A DNA stretch of 64,000 bases from Brevibacillus agri (GCF_004117055.1 NZ_CP026363.1:1851501-1915500), one strand, 5' to 3'; positions 41,701 to 49,938 are shown, numbered from the stretch's first letter. Translations and numbers: made by a program. Notes: a model not told the origin generated them from the sequence alone.

Positions 41701-43791
41701 ATGAAAAAATGGCTTCTCTCCCTCCTGATTTGGGGCGGGATTGCCGCTTTGGGTGCGGTTGGCTTTGGGATCATCGCACTCAGCCGCGGAGAGTCAGTCA
41801 ACTCGTTCTGGTTGCTGACTGCTGCATTTTGCACTTATGCCGTTGCTTACCGTTTTTACAGCCGTTTTATTGCCAGAAAAATTATGGGGCTTGATGACAA
41901 TCGGGCCACACCTGCAGAAGTAAACAACGACGGAAAAGACTTTGTACCGACGAACAAATGGATTTTGTTCGGGCATCACTTCGCCGCGATTGCCGGAGCG
42001 GGGCCGCTGGTAGGCCCGACCTTGGCGGCCCAGATGGGGTATTTGCCGGGGACGATCTGGATTATCGTCGGGGTCGTGATCGGCGGAGCGGTGCAGGATT
42101 TCGTCATTTTGTTCGGCTCCATGCGCCGCAACGGGAAAACGCTGGGACAGATCGCCAAAGAAGAGATCGGTCCGGTTGGCGGCGTGCTCGCCTTGGTCGG
42201 AATCATTGCGATTATGGTCATTTTGATTGCTGTTTTGGCGATGGTCGTTGTAAACGCTCTCGCGGAGTCTCCGTGGGCTACCTTTACGATTTTCATGACG
42301 CTGCCGATCGCTGTGTTGATGGGGCTGTACATGCGCTACATTCGCCCAGGCCGGGTAATGGAAGGTTCGCTGATCGGTCTGGCGCTCTTGTTCTTCTCCC
42401 TCTGGCTGGGACAGCTTGTCGCGGCTTCGCCAACGTGGGGCCCTGCTTTTACGTTCAGCAAGGTGCAACTCGCGTGGATGATTATCATTTACGGCTTTAT
42501 CGCTTCGGTTTTGCCTGTCTGGCTGCTTTTGGCGCCGCGCGATTACCTCAGTTCGTTTTTGAAGGTCGGAACGATTGCCGTGCTGGCCGTAGGAATCGTG
42601 CTGACGCTGCCACCGCTGCACATGCCTGCTCTGACCAAGTTCATTGATGGGACGGGTCCTGTGTTTGCGGGCAACTTGTTCCCGTTCTTGTTCATTACGA
42701 TTGCCTGCGGGGCGGTATCCGGTTTCCACGCGCTCGTCTCGTCCGGTACGACGCCGAAGATGATCGCCAAAGAATCGCATGCGCCGCTGATCGGCTACGG
42801 CGGGATGCTGATGGAGTCCGGCGTGGCGATCATGGCGATGATTGCAGCGTGTGTTCTGACGCCTGGCGTTTACTTTGCGATCAACTCTCCGGCGGCCGTT
42901 ATCGGCGTGGACGCTGCGGCAGCCGCTTCGACCATTACCGGCTGGGGCTTTACCGTCACGCCTGACCAGTTGACGACGCTCGCCAACGACATCCAGGAAA
43001 AGACCGTTCTCTCCCGGACAGGCGGCGCTCCGTCGCTGGCGATCGGGATGGCGACGATCTTCTCCGGCATTTTGGGCGGAAAAGCGCTGATGGCGTTCTG
43101 GTACCACTTCGCGATTTTGTTTGAAGCTGTTTTCATCTTGACCACGATTGATGCGGGAACCCGCGTAGGGCGCTTCATGGTGCAAGACATGCTCGGCAAC
43201 GTCATCCCGAAAATGAAGCAGGTCAACTGGCTGCCAGGGAACCTGATCGGCTCGGCGATCATCACGTTCGGGTGGGGCTACTTCCTGCTGCAAGGCGTGA
43301 TGGACCCGCTCGGCGGCATCTACACCTTGTGGCCGCTGTTCGGAATCGCCAACCAGATGCTTGCTGCGATTGCCTTTACGGTCGGCACGACCTTGATTTT
43401 CAAAATGGGCAAGGCGGCCTATTCGTGGGTCACGCTCGTTCCGATGGCTTGGCTGACAACGGCTACGCTGACAGCAGGCTGGCAAAAGCTGTTCCATGCT
43501 GATCCGAAAATCGGCTTCCTCGCCCATGCGGAAGCATTCCAAAAGGCACTGGATGCCGGAACGCTGCCGAACGGCGTAAAAACGATTGAGGCCGCGCAAA
43601 AAATGATTCTGAACGACCAGATTGACGCAGCGGTGTGCGCGATCTTCATGGTCATCACGATCGGCATTATCCTCGACGGGGCGCGCGTGTGGATCAACAT
43701 CCTGCGCGGCAAGCAGTATCCGCTGTACGAGTCGCCGTACATCCAGTCCAAAGGGCCTGTGATTGACGGAAAAGGACACTATGTCGCATGA
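41701..43791 (+). CDS. cstA: carbon starvation protein A family transporter (pyruvate/peptide symporter)
   Basis: This is a 696-aa membrane protein with about 16-18 TM helices. Family sequences are recognisable: FGHHFAAIAGAGPLVGPTLA, GFHALVSSGTTPKMIAKES, and the C-terminal hydrophilic segment before the last helix. E. coli members BtsT and CstA are pyruvate/H+ symporters, and peptide uptake has also been proposed. The ribosome site is AAAGGAGG. It is followed with a 4-base ATGA overlap by its small YbdD/YjiX partner. A LytTR-type site upstream and the nearby lytST suggest pyruvate-responsive activation. Confidence 0.94.
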   Translation: MKKWLLSLLIWGGIAALGAVGFGIIALSRGESVNSFWLLTAAFCTYAVAYRFYSRFIARKIMGLDDNRATPAEVNNDGKDFVPTNKWILFGHHFAAIAGAGPLVGPTLAAQMGYLPGTIWIIVGVVIGGAVQDFVILFGSMRRNGKTLGQIAKEEIGPVGGVLALVGIIAIMVILIAVLAMVVVNALAESPWATFTIFMTLPIAVLMGLYMRYIRPGRVMEGSLIGLALLFFSLWLGQLVAASPTWGPAFTFSKVQLAWMIIIYGFIASVLPVWLLLAPRDYLSSFLKVGTIAVLAVGIVLTLPPLHMPALTKFIDGTGPVFAGNLFPFLFITIACGAVSGFHALVSSGTTPKMIAKESHAPLIGYGGMLMESGVAIMAMIAACVLTPGVYFAINSPAAVIGVDAAAAASTITGWGFTVTPDQLTTLANDIQEKTVLSRTGGAPSLAIGMATIFSGILGGKALMAFWYHFAILFEAVFILTTIDAGTRVGRFMVQDMLGNVIPKMKQVNWLPGNLIGSAIITFGWGYFLLQGVMDPLGGIYTLWPLFGIANQMLAAIAFTVGTTLIFKMGKAAYSWVTLVPMAWLTTATLTAGWQKLFHADPKIGFLAHAEAFQKALDAGTLPNGVKTIEAAQKMILNDQIDAAVCAIFMVITIGIILDGARVWINILRGKQYPLYESPYIQSKGPVIDGKGHYVA

Positions 43792-44000
43792 AACGAAAGC
43801 TGAGAGAGATGCGTAAGGCGCTGCGGCGGGTCAGCTCGGCGATCAAAACGGTTTTCGGCATGCCGGACTACGATCGCTACCTCCAGCATTGGTACGAAAC
43901 GCACGGCGCTCCAGGCATTTTTCCGATGACCGAGCGCGAGTATTACATGTACGCCCTGCGCGAACGGTTTGAAAAAGGCGGAGTGACGCGCTGCTGCTAG
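43788..44000 (+). CDS. YbdD/YjiX family (DUF466) small protein
   Basis: The 70-aa basic protein has the DUF466 signature (VFGMPDYDRYLQHWYETHG, then MTEREYYMYALRERFE). In E. coli ybdD and yjiX follow cstA and btsT, and YbdD is needed for CstA function in some bacteria. The same gene order with a stop-start overlap is seen here, so a transporter-accessory role is likely. Confidence 0.92.
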   Translation: MKRKLREMRKALRRVSSAIKTVFGMPDYDRYLQHWYETHGAPGIFPMTEREYYMYALRERFEKGGVTRCC

Positions 44001-44013
44001 TTCGCTCAACAAC

Positions 44014-44059
44014 AAAGGGTGCCTCGACTGTCATTAGCTGACGGGCGGGCACCCTTTTT
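44014..44059 (+). terminator. terminator of the cstA operon
   Basis: AAAGGGTGCC and GGGCACCCTTT pair, followed by T's. Confidence 0.85.
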
Positions 44060-44223
44060 CACGGGGGAGCAAGGCGCAGAGGGCGCGTTCGGGCAGCCAG
44101 GCTATTGCGCCGCATCGGCTGTTCCATATCGCTGTAGGCGGTAGCAAGCTGCACAGTTTCTGCCTGGACAGGTGTTTTTTCCAGAAAAAGCAAAACGAGA
44201 AAAGGCACGGGCAGCCGGAGCAT
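44059..44223 (-). CDS. possible small secreted protein, 54 aa
   Basis: An ATG at 44223 behind GAGGAAACG begins a short frame with a signal-like start (MLRLPVPFLVLLFL, possible cut after VQA). A mixed polar tail rich in Arg and Pro follows. Its end runs into the cstA terminator. Size and composition make this uncertain; it may be spurious. Confidence 0.3.
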   Translation of the reverse strand: MLRLPVPFLVLLFLEKTPVQAETVQLATAYSDMEQPMRRNSLAARTRPLRLAPP

Positions 44224-44401
44224 GACTCGTTTCCTCGGAAAATCCCTCTTGACGGTGTTATTTCTGGGACGAATTTTCGGCAAAAGCGTTACAGTATTTT
44301 CCAGATGGCAATTCAGGCAATCCGCTTGCTTTGCGTGTGGTGTAACCGCAGGTAAAGTATGGTACACTAAAAAGAAAGTCAAGTTTTAGGTGGCGATATG
44401 C

Positions 44402-45220
44402 GTGCAAGCATCAACTCTGGCGGCGCTAAAAGAGCTGGCTCTGCAATGCGCCCGTTCAGCGGGTGAGCTGAGTCTGAAACGAATGAAGGAGCCTTTTACC
44501 GTCGAATATAAGACGTCTGCCTCCGATCTTGTCACGGCCGTAGATAAAGAAGTGGAGAAGCATGTCGTCAACATGATTTTGCAGCGGTTTCCGGATCACG
44601 GGATTTTGGGGGAAGAGCGCACCTTTGCGGAAGACCCTGCCAAGTACGAGACGCTGTGGGTCATTGACCCGATTGATGGTACGACCAACTTTGTGCATCA
44701 GCAGATCAATTTTTCCGTTTCCATTGCCGTTTATCATAAGGGAGAGGGCCTTGTCGGCGTGGTTTACGATCCTTCGCGCGACGAGCTGTTTTACGCCGTA
44801 AAAGGCGAGGGAGCGTATTTGAACGACCGCCCGCTTCGTCTGGACCGCGCAGTCAGCCTGGAAGAAGCGCTGTTGTGCACGAGCGTTTTTTGGAACAAGC
44901 GCGCTGAGCAGATGGGCATTGATTTGATCGTGAAAAAGCTCGCCGGAAAAGTGCGCGGAATGCGTCTTCTGGGCAGTGCCGCGCTGGAGATGGCGTACGT
45001 TGCGGCCGGAAGACTGGATGGGTACGTGAGCCTTTCGCTCAACGCGTGGGATTTTGGGGCCGGGCGAATCATCGTGGAAGAAGCAGGCGGCCGGGTGACG
45101 ACAATGACGGGCACACCGTTGCCCTACGACCAAAAAAGCAGCGTGATGGCCTGCAACCCGACCTTTTATGAGGAACTGCAACATTACCTGAAATCCGAAA
45201 ATACGGATGTACCGTCATAA
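44402..45220 (+). CDS. inositol monophosphatase family protein (SuhB/IMPase fold)
   Basis: This Mg-dependent phosphatase acts on inositol phosphate or related sugar phosphates. The 272-aa sequence has the metal motifs LGEER (Glu), DPIDGTTNF (Asp, Asp, Thr) and NAWDFGAGRIIVEEAGG (Asp). The frame opens at a GTG at 44390, but that overlaps the TAGGTGG ribosome site; the GTG at 44402 has the correct spacing and is used here. The cell role (inositol, NADP phosphatase or sulphate-type substrates) cannot be told from sequence. Confidence 0.9.
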   Translation: MQASTLAALKELALQCARSAGELSLKRMKEPFTVEYKTSASDLVTAVDKEVEKHVVNMILQRFPDHGILGEERTFAEDPAKYETLWVIDPIDGTTNFVHQQINFSVSIAVYHKGEGLVGVVYDPSRDELFYAVKGEGAYLNDRPLRLDRAVSLEEALLCTSVFWNKRAEQMGIDLIVKKLAGKVRGMRLLGSAALEMAYVAAGRLDGYVSLSLNAWDFGAGRIIVEEAGGRVTTMTGTPLPYDQKSSVMACNPTFYEELQHYLKSENTDVPS

Positions 45221-45240
45221 AACGAACAGGCACACAGACA

Positions 45241-45280
45241 AAAACCTGCTGGATATGGGCATCCGGCGGGTTTTCCTTTT
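45241..45280 (+). terminator. terminator after the inositol phosphatase gene
   Basis: AAACCTGCTGGAT and ATCCGGCGGGTTT pair, with G-U pairs, followed by TTCCTTTT. Confidence 0.75.
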
Positions 45281-45399
45281 AGGCAGGGCAAAATGGGGCA
45301 GGATGGTTGCCAGGCGCATATGCTATCACAGCATAGCCAGACGACGAAGAGCAACTGCGTTTGGCACGAAGTCGGCTTGTCCCAGAAGGAGGGATAAAC

Positions 45400-46473
45400 A
45401 TGACGCTGATCGGGGAAAGTGTCCAGTTGATCTTGCAGCACCAGGCGAGCACCGGAGCGTATCTCGCTTCGCCCGGTTTTGCTCACTATCAATATGCGTG
45501 GTTGCGGGATGGAACGTTTACGGCATACGCGATGAATCGGATCGGCGAGCATGAGAGCGCCCGCCAGTTTTACCGATGGTGCGATTTTGTGATCCGAAAG
45601 CATGAGGCAAAGGCAAGAGCGGCCATTGCAGCAGCGAAAACAGGAGCAGATGCGGGCAAGGACCGCTTTTTGCATACGCGCTTTACAGCAGACGGAGAAG
45701 AAGTGGCAGGCGAATGGGGCAACTTTCAGCTCGATGGCTACGGGACATGGCTGTGGGGGCTGGCGGAGCATGTGCGGATGAGCGGGGAGCATGATTTGAT
45801 CCAACAACTGAAGCCTTCGATTGAGCTGACCATTGATTATGTCACAGCGTGCTGGCAGCTCCCTAACTTTGATTGCTGGGAAGAGGGCGGAGAGCGAATC
45901 CATCCGGTAACGCTGGGCGCGATTTATGCCGGAATCAAAGCGATGGAGCCTTGTTTGCCCAACCGTGCTTCCGAGCTGGCGCGGCTAGGCGAGACGATTC
46001 GCCAGTTCATACGGGAGCATGGCACAGCCCACGGGCGATTTATCAAATCAGTGGGCGATCAGGCGGTGGATGCCAGTCTGCTCTGGCTGGCTTTGCCGTA
46101 CGGGGTGGTCGCGGCGAATGATCCGCTCATGCAAAAAACGGTGCAAGCTATCGAAAAAGAGCTGCGCGCAGGCTATGGCGTGCATCGGTACCCGACTGAT
46201 ACGTATTACGGCGGGGGACAGTGGCTGCTGTTAACGGCCTGGTTGGGCTGGTATTACGTGCAGACGGGTAGGCGCGAGGAAGCAGAGAAGATGCTCGGAT
46301 GGATCGCTTCCCAACGCCAGCCGGGCGGCTTTCCGGAGCAAGTGCAGGAGCATTTGCTGTCGCCTGGGCATTACGAGTCGTGGGTCGAAAAAGAAGGCAA
46401 ACCAGCCGTGCCGCTTCTCTGGTCGCATGCGATGTTTCTGGTTTTGGCAGCGGAGCTTGGTGTGCAGCAGTAG
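45400..46473 (+). CDS. glycoside hydrolase family 15-like protein (glucoamylase/trehalase fold)
   Basis: The 357-aa protein has the alpha/alpha-toroid glucoamylase pattern: YAWLRDGTFTAYAMNRIGE near the start (sugar-binding Trp-Leu-Arg-Asp), GEWGNFQLDGYGTWLWGL, and NFDCWEEGGERIHPVTLGA, the usual position of the general acid Glu. Relatives hydrolyse alpha-glucosides, isomaltose or trehalose. Unlike two-domain GH15 proteins of about 600-650 aa it lacks the N-terminal beta domain, so it is a catalytic-domain-only form. It has no signal peptide and is likely cytosolic. The ATG at 45400 follows AGAAGGAGGG. Confidence 0.82.
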   Translation: MTLIGESVQLILQHQASTGAYLASPGFAHYQYAWLRDGTFTAYAMNRIGEHESARQFYRWCDFVIRKHEAKARAAIAAAKTGADAGKDRFLHTRFTADGEEVAGEWGNFQLDGYGTWLWGLAEHVRMSGEHDLIQQLKPSIELTIDYVTACWQLPNFDCWEEGGERIHPVTLGAIYAGIKAMEPCLPNRASELARLGETIRQFIREHGTAHGRFIKSVGDQAVDASLLWLALPYGVVAANDPLMQKTVQAIEKELRAGYGVHRYPTDTYYGGGQWLLLTAWLGWYYVQTGRREEAEKMLGWIASQRQPGGFPEQVQEHLLSPGHYESWVEKEGKPAVPLLWSHAMFLVLAAELGVQQ

Positions 46474-46535
46474 CCACTTTGTCATGAAGCAGCCAGTTGC
46501 CGATATGGAAACGGTGACTGGTTGTGTTGTTTCCT

Positions 46536-46860
46536 TTCCTATAAAAAAATGCCAAATGAGTTATAGTCATGAATGTAGTCTTGGACAATCTGTGCAACGA
46601 TGGCCGACTTCGTAACAGGAATATCTTTGAGATAAAATGTTTCAGACTTTAGCGTGGAATGAGACGATTCGATCAAGGCATTATCAGCAGGTGTACCTTT
46701 ACGGGAAATGCTCATGGTAATGCCCTTTTACTTTACGGCTTGTTGATACGCATTAGATGTATAAACGAAGCCTTAATTTCTGTGCAAAATGCAGTTCGTC
46801 ATTACAGGCAATGATTCAACGTATCTAAAACCAAAGTTGTATTTTGTTAGACTCTAATAC
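46536..46860 (-). pseudogene. relic of an IS3-family transposase (OrfB C-terminal part)
   Basis: On the minus strand the sequence reads YTSNAYQQAVK, stop, KGITMSISRKGTPADNALIE, SHSTLKSETFYLKD and IVQDYIHDYN. This is the rve integrase end of an IS150/IS3-type OrfB with the catalytic Glu region (NALIES). Frameshifts and stop codons break it on both sides, and the upstream part is lost apart from a LVLDTLNHCL scrap near 46835. No complete inverted repeats were found. Confidence 0.75.
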
Positions 46861-47179
46861 TGTATGCGATGACTTCGCCATACAAGAACAGGCAGGAGCT
46901 TGCTGGTCATTCGGTTAACATTAATGACGGGCTCGGAAACGAATGACGCCAGGATGCTAATCTACAGAGGGCTGAAAAGTCTGTTAATAACCAAATTGAT
47001 GAAAGGGAATCGATGACTTGGGGGCAGTATATATGGCTCGGACAAGCAGGTATAAGCGGAAGCTCATGTCGCGGCCAACTCACTGCAGGATTTCTTTGAA
47101 TTGAGGTAAAGTCTACCTTTACTGGGGGGCTTAGTTTTAATTGAATAATATTTCTCATTTGTAAAATAAAAGGAAAATG
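46861..47179. other. intergenic stretch without a supported gene
   Basis: The stretch between the transposase relic and the AT-rich cassette contains no frame with a ribosome site and no clear family. It is probably debris from insertion events. The right end grades into AT-rich sequence. Confidence 0.45.
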
Positions 47180-47236
47180 TTGACAAGTAATTATTTTAGG
47201 TATATTATACCTCATGTAAATGAAGTTATTTACATG
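47180..47236 (+). promoter_or_regulatory. strong sigma-A promoter with adjoining perfect palindrome
   Basis: TTGACA (47180-47185) and TATTAT (47203-47208) are separated by 17 bases. Immediately after, CATGTAAAT (47213-47221) and ATTTACATG (47228-47236) form a perfect 9-bp inverted repeat over the expected transcription start. It can be a repressor operator or a 5'-end hairpin. Confidence 0.75.
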
Positions 47237-47254
47237 AAAGGTGGATATTTACAA

Positions 47255-48019
47255 ATGAAAAAAAGAATCTTAACAACAGCTCTAGCCACTCTGCTATCTT
47301 TAGGAGTGATTTCACTTCCAAATAACAATGTGATAGCAGCTTCTGCCGCAACAAATAATCACACTTTTTCTCAGAAAATTTATGACATTGATACAGGGTT
47401 TCCTGTTGGGGAGATAAAAACTAGTGTTTCTAGCAATACTAAAGAACTTTCTGATGGAACTAAAATAGTTACTCTAAGTAAAACTGTTACTATCAGTGGT
47501 AATAATCAAAATAACAAAACAAAGAAGAGTGTCGATACTATTAAAATAACTCCTAATGGTGAATATTTTATTAATGGAAAAAAATTATCTAAAGAAGAAT
47601 TGAGTAAACCGCTCATAAATAAAGTAAGCTCAAAGGCGCAATCTGGCGGGCTATCTTGGCTTACATCTTATAATGAAATAAATAAAGACTATTATGTTTT
47701 ACGATCGTATCCCGATGCTGATTTCTGGCTTGACAAAGGAATTGGTAAACAACTTACATGGTACACAAAAGGAAATTATAAGGTTTCCGACTTTAAGGCA
47801 TATGCAAACACTGTTAGCAGTTGTAGATCATCTCTAATTACACTTGGTTCAACATTACTTGCTGAACTAGGTGTAGCTGTTCTTACTGTAGAAACAGTAA
47901 TCGGAACAATTTCTGCTGGTGGTGCTGCTGCAATTACTGCTCGCGAAATATACAGTCAAAGTACTACTGCTCATGAAGCAATGGCTAATGCGTACTCGAT
48001 CTTGGAAAATGCTTACTAA
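47255..48019 (+). CDS. secreted bacteriocin-like protein of unknown family
   Basis: The 254-aa product starts with a signal peptide (MKKRILTTALATLLSLGVIS, likely cut near AAS or ASA). The mature N-terminal half is beta-like and rich in Thr, Asn, Lys and Ser (FSQKIYDIDTGFPVGEIKTS, SDGTKIVTLSKTVTISGNN). The last 65 residues contain a long Gly/Ala/Val-rich hydrophobic helix (LLAELGVAVLTVETVIGTIS), as in membrane-active peptides. It may be related to geobacillin-26-type large bacteriocins; I cannot verify that here. It is much more AT-rich than its surroundings and is followed by a small two-TM protein in the position of an immunity gene. Confidence 0.65.
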   Translation: MKKRILTTALATLLSLGVISLPNNNVIAASAATNNHTFSQKIYDIDTGFPVGEIKTSVSSNTKELSDGTKIVTLSKTVTISGNNQNNKTKKSVDTIKITPNGEYFINGKKLSKEELSKPLINKVSSKAQSGGLSWLTSYNEINKDYYVLRSYPDADFWLDKGIGKQLTWYTKGNYKVSDFKAYANTVSSCRSSLITLGSTLLAELGVAVLTVETVIGTISAGGAAAITAREIYSQSTTAHEAMANAYSILENAY

Positions 48020-48032
48020 TATTAACTTTGGA

Positions 48033-48066
48033 GTAACTAGAGAAGGAGTTATCCTTCTCTAGTTAC
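48033..48066 (+). terminator. 15-bp perfect hairpin after the bacteriocin-like gene
   Basis: Fifteen bases (48033-48047) pair perfectly with 48052-48066 around a GTTA loop. It lacks a T-run, so it may stabilise mRNA or partly terminate before the downstream small gene. Confidence 0.6.
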
Positions 48067-48158
48067 GCTTGTAAACTATCGGCACTTTCTCAAGAGACTT
48101 TATGGTTTCTACGGCTGTAATTAAGTTAAAACTCGTCATTATCGAGGAGGGATTTAAT

Positions 48159-48311
48159 TTGAATGTATCCGTGGTATTAAGTATTTTAGTTCTGTTATTA
48201 TTTGTATATATTTTCATTAAGAAAAAATACAAAAGTAAAAATGAAAAGATTGGATTAATTGTTATTTTTATGTTATTACTATTTGTTTTCATAAAAACAA
48301 TTATTTCATAA
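48159..48311 (+). CDS. small two-TM membrane protein, possible immunity protein
   Basis: A TTG start at 48159 behind CGAGGAGGG opens a 50-aa protein: one hydrophobic helix (VSVVLSILVLLLFVYIFI), a short Lys-rich loop (KKKYKSKNEKIG), then a second helix (LIVIFMLLLFVFIKTIIS). Such two-helix basic peptides are common as immunity proteins for membrane-active bacteriocins. Position directly after the secreted protein gene and equally AT-rich sequence support a pair. No family is recognised. Confidence 0.55.
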   Translation: MNVSVVLSILVLLLFVYIFIKKKYKSKNEKIGLIVIFMLLLFVFIKTIIS

Positions 48312-48675
48312 ATTTTAATCAAAGCTTGTAATGCTTTTTTAATCACCTCTCTAAAGGTTTAATGGATACTCTATTTTAGAAGTACTGTGAGTCATAAAAA
48401 TTGCCACAGACATACTTCATCGTACAATCAGTTATTTTGTATGGACTAGAGGATAAAGTAATTTGGCTAAACGTGAAAGGTGAAAATGCTGAACCTTTTA
48501 ATGGGTAATAAATTCATTTAAATTAAAGCCCCGGTTCCGTAGGGTTTTTGTTGTTTCTTCCTTAAAAGCAAAAGTAGTAATATTTTAGAGAAGGTGTATG
48601 GATAGGAAAATTTGGCTGTTAGTGCAAAGGGCAGGTGCGGCCATCTTTTTCTTGCTTTTCCGCCAAGCAAGCGCT
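48312..48675. other. AT-rich intergenic stretch
   Basis: No gene is supported. A weak hairpin with T's (AAGC/GCTT, 48325-48342) and another GC-rich one near 48524-48550 (AAAGCCCC...GGGTTTTT) may act as terminators. The base composition returns to the chromosomal level at about 48600. Confidence 0.4.
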
Positions 48676-48687
48676 AACATATGATAC

Positions 48688-48702
48688 TGATAACCATTAT
48701 CA
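48688..48702. promoter_or_regulatory. Fur box upstream of the nitroreductase gene
   Basis: TGATAACCATTATCA matches the 7-1-7 Fur consensus at 14 of the 15 positions (the central base being free). It lies 37 bases before the nitroreductase start and just after a TATGAT -10-like box, so iron-loaded Fur could block transcription. Confidence 0.75.
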
Positions 48703-48738
48703 CGAAATGCTGATGTCCATCCAAAGAAGGTGAACCAT

Positions 48739-49281
48739 ATGTCCATTGCCAAAGTCATTCGCGAGCGCCGCTCGATTAAAAAGGGCTATAAACCGGATGC
48801 CGTGCCGGAAGAACTCGTACTGGAACTGCTGAATGATGCGGTGTACGCACCGAACCACGGTTTGCGTGAGCCATGGCGCTTTTTGTTTGTGCCGTCCGAG
48901 AAAAAGGAAGCGTTTGTAGAGAAGCTGATTACTGTCTATCCGGCGGAAACGCACCCGGCGCGCCGCGAGATGTACAACCAGCCAGCCGCTTACCTGATCG
49001 TCATCATGCCGGAAGACCCGCGGCAAAAGCAGTGGGAAGAAGACTTCAGCGCCGTTTGCGCGCTGATTCAAAACTTCCAGCTCCTGGCCTGGGAGCGCAA
49101 TCTCGGCGTCGTCTGGAAGACAAACCAGCACAACTGGGACCCAAAAGCGCATCAGCTTCTGGGCGTGGCGCCAGGCGAGAAGATCGTCGGCTTTTTGCAC
49201 CTCGGCTTTTTCGACCAGGAAGACGTGCCGGAAGCTCGCCCACGGACGCGGGCGGAAGAGAAGTTTACGCGGTTTGAATAA
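48739..49281 (+). CDS. nitroreductase family FMN protein, probably Fur-regulated
   Basis: This 180-aa flavin oxidoreductase reduces nitro, quinone or metal-chelate substrates with NAD(P)H. Family features are IRERRSIKKGYKPD at the start (FMN phosphate-binding Arg), APNHGLREPWRF, and WDPKAHQLLGVAPGEKIVGFLHLG (the usual C-terminal block). A GTG at 48730 is in frame, but the ATG at 48739 fits the AGAAGG ribosome site better. The Fur box upstream points to iron limitation; a Bacillus relative, YfhC, is also thought to belong to the Fur regulon. A role in ferric-chelate reduction is possible. Confidence 0.9.
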   Translation: MSIAKVIRERRSIKKGYKPDAVPEELVLELLNDAVYAPNHGLREPWRFLFVPSEKKEAFVEKLITVYPAETHPARREMYNQPAAYLIVIMPEDPRQKQWEEDFSAVCALIQNFQLLAWERNLGVVWKTNQHNWDPKAHQLLGVAPGEKIVGFLHLGFFDQEDVPEARPRTRAEEKFTRFE

Positions 49282-49325
49282 GGGCTGTTCTAGCAAAGAC
49301 ATCGGCTAGGCAGATTAGAAAACTA

Positions 49326-49351
49326 GGCTGCGCCAAGCCACTGGCGAAGCC
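49326..49351. repeat. 26-bp palindromic dispersed element, copy 2 (inverted)
   Basis: Its reverse complement differs from the copy at 16791 by one base and shares neighbouring bases on both sides (AACGAAGGC before, AGTTTTCT after). It can form the same hairpin. Confidence 0.6.
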
Positions 49352-49402
49352 TTCGTTGCCCTTATACTGGACAAGAATCTTATCCATTCTTATCTGTACG
49401 TG

Positions 49403-49434
49403 AAAAGCGAGGCCCACAGGGTCTCGCTTTTTTA
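49403..49434 (+). terminator. terminator downstream of the nitroreductase gene
   Basis: AAGCGAGGCCC and GGGTCTCGCTT pair around ACA, followed by TTTT. Confidence 0.8.
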
Positions 49435-49479
49435 TCAACAAATGTTTGCCAATCACGCTTTTGGACCTGCTACTCCCCA

Positions 49480-49860
49480 TTACCTCGGCCCACTGCTCAA
49501 ATGCTCATGAATCAGCTTCCACTCGCCTGCCTCCGTTTTGACAAACACATTCGTGGCCCGGCCGCTCCCGGAGACGAATTTGCCATTGGAATAGCCTTCG
49601 TACCGGTACGTGTACAGACAGGTCGCGGAGTGCTGGTCGGCGCTGATCCACTGCACGTCAGTCGCGGCGTACACTTCTTCCTTGATGACGTTCCAGGCGT
49701 TTTCGAAGTAGCTGCGGATTTCAGGCAGCGAGGTGCAGGTCTTGTCTGAAAACCAGTAGACGGCCTGCGGGTGCAGCACCTTTTCCACGTTCGAAAAGTC
49801 GTGCGTGTTCGTAGCGGCGATGTATTGCTCCAATGCTTGCTGATAACCCAAGGCGAACAT
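49480..49860 (-). CDS. NTF2-like fold protein (SnoaL/DUF4440 type)
   Basis: The 126-aa protein fits the cone-shaped NTF2-like fold: helix LEQYIAATNTHDFSNVEKVL, then strand-rich VYWFSDKTC, WNVIKEEVYAATDVQWISAD, CLYTYRYEGYSNGKFVSGSG and RATNVFVKTEAGEWKLIHEH. DUF4440/SnoaL_3 proteins act as ketosteroid-isomerase-like enzymes or bind small molecules; no catalytic residues are clear. The ATG at 49860 is only 2 bases from GGGGAGG, so the real start may be the TTG three codons in. A terminator-like hairpin lies upstream in its leader. Confidence 0.75.
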   Translation of the reverse strand: MFALGYQQALEQYIAATNTHDFSNVEKVLHPQAVYWFSDKTCTSLPEIRSYFENAWNVIKEEVYAATDVQWISADQHSATCLYTYRYEGYSNGKFVSGSGRATNVFVKTEAGEWKLIHEHLSSGPR

Positions 49861-49938
49861 GACCTCCCCGACAAAATTCAGAAAATACGGCTTCTTTTTT
49901 GTATTGTAAAGGATTTCCTGATCGCGTACCAGACCATG

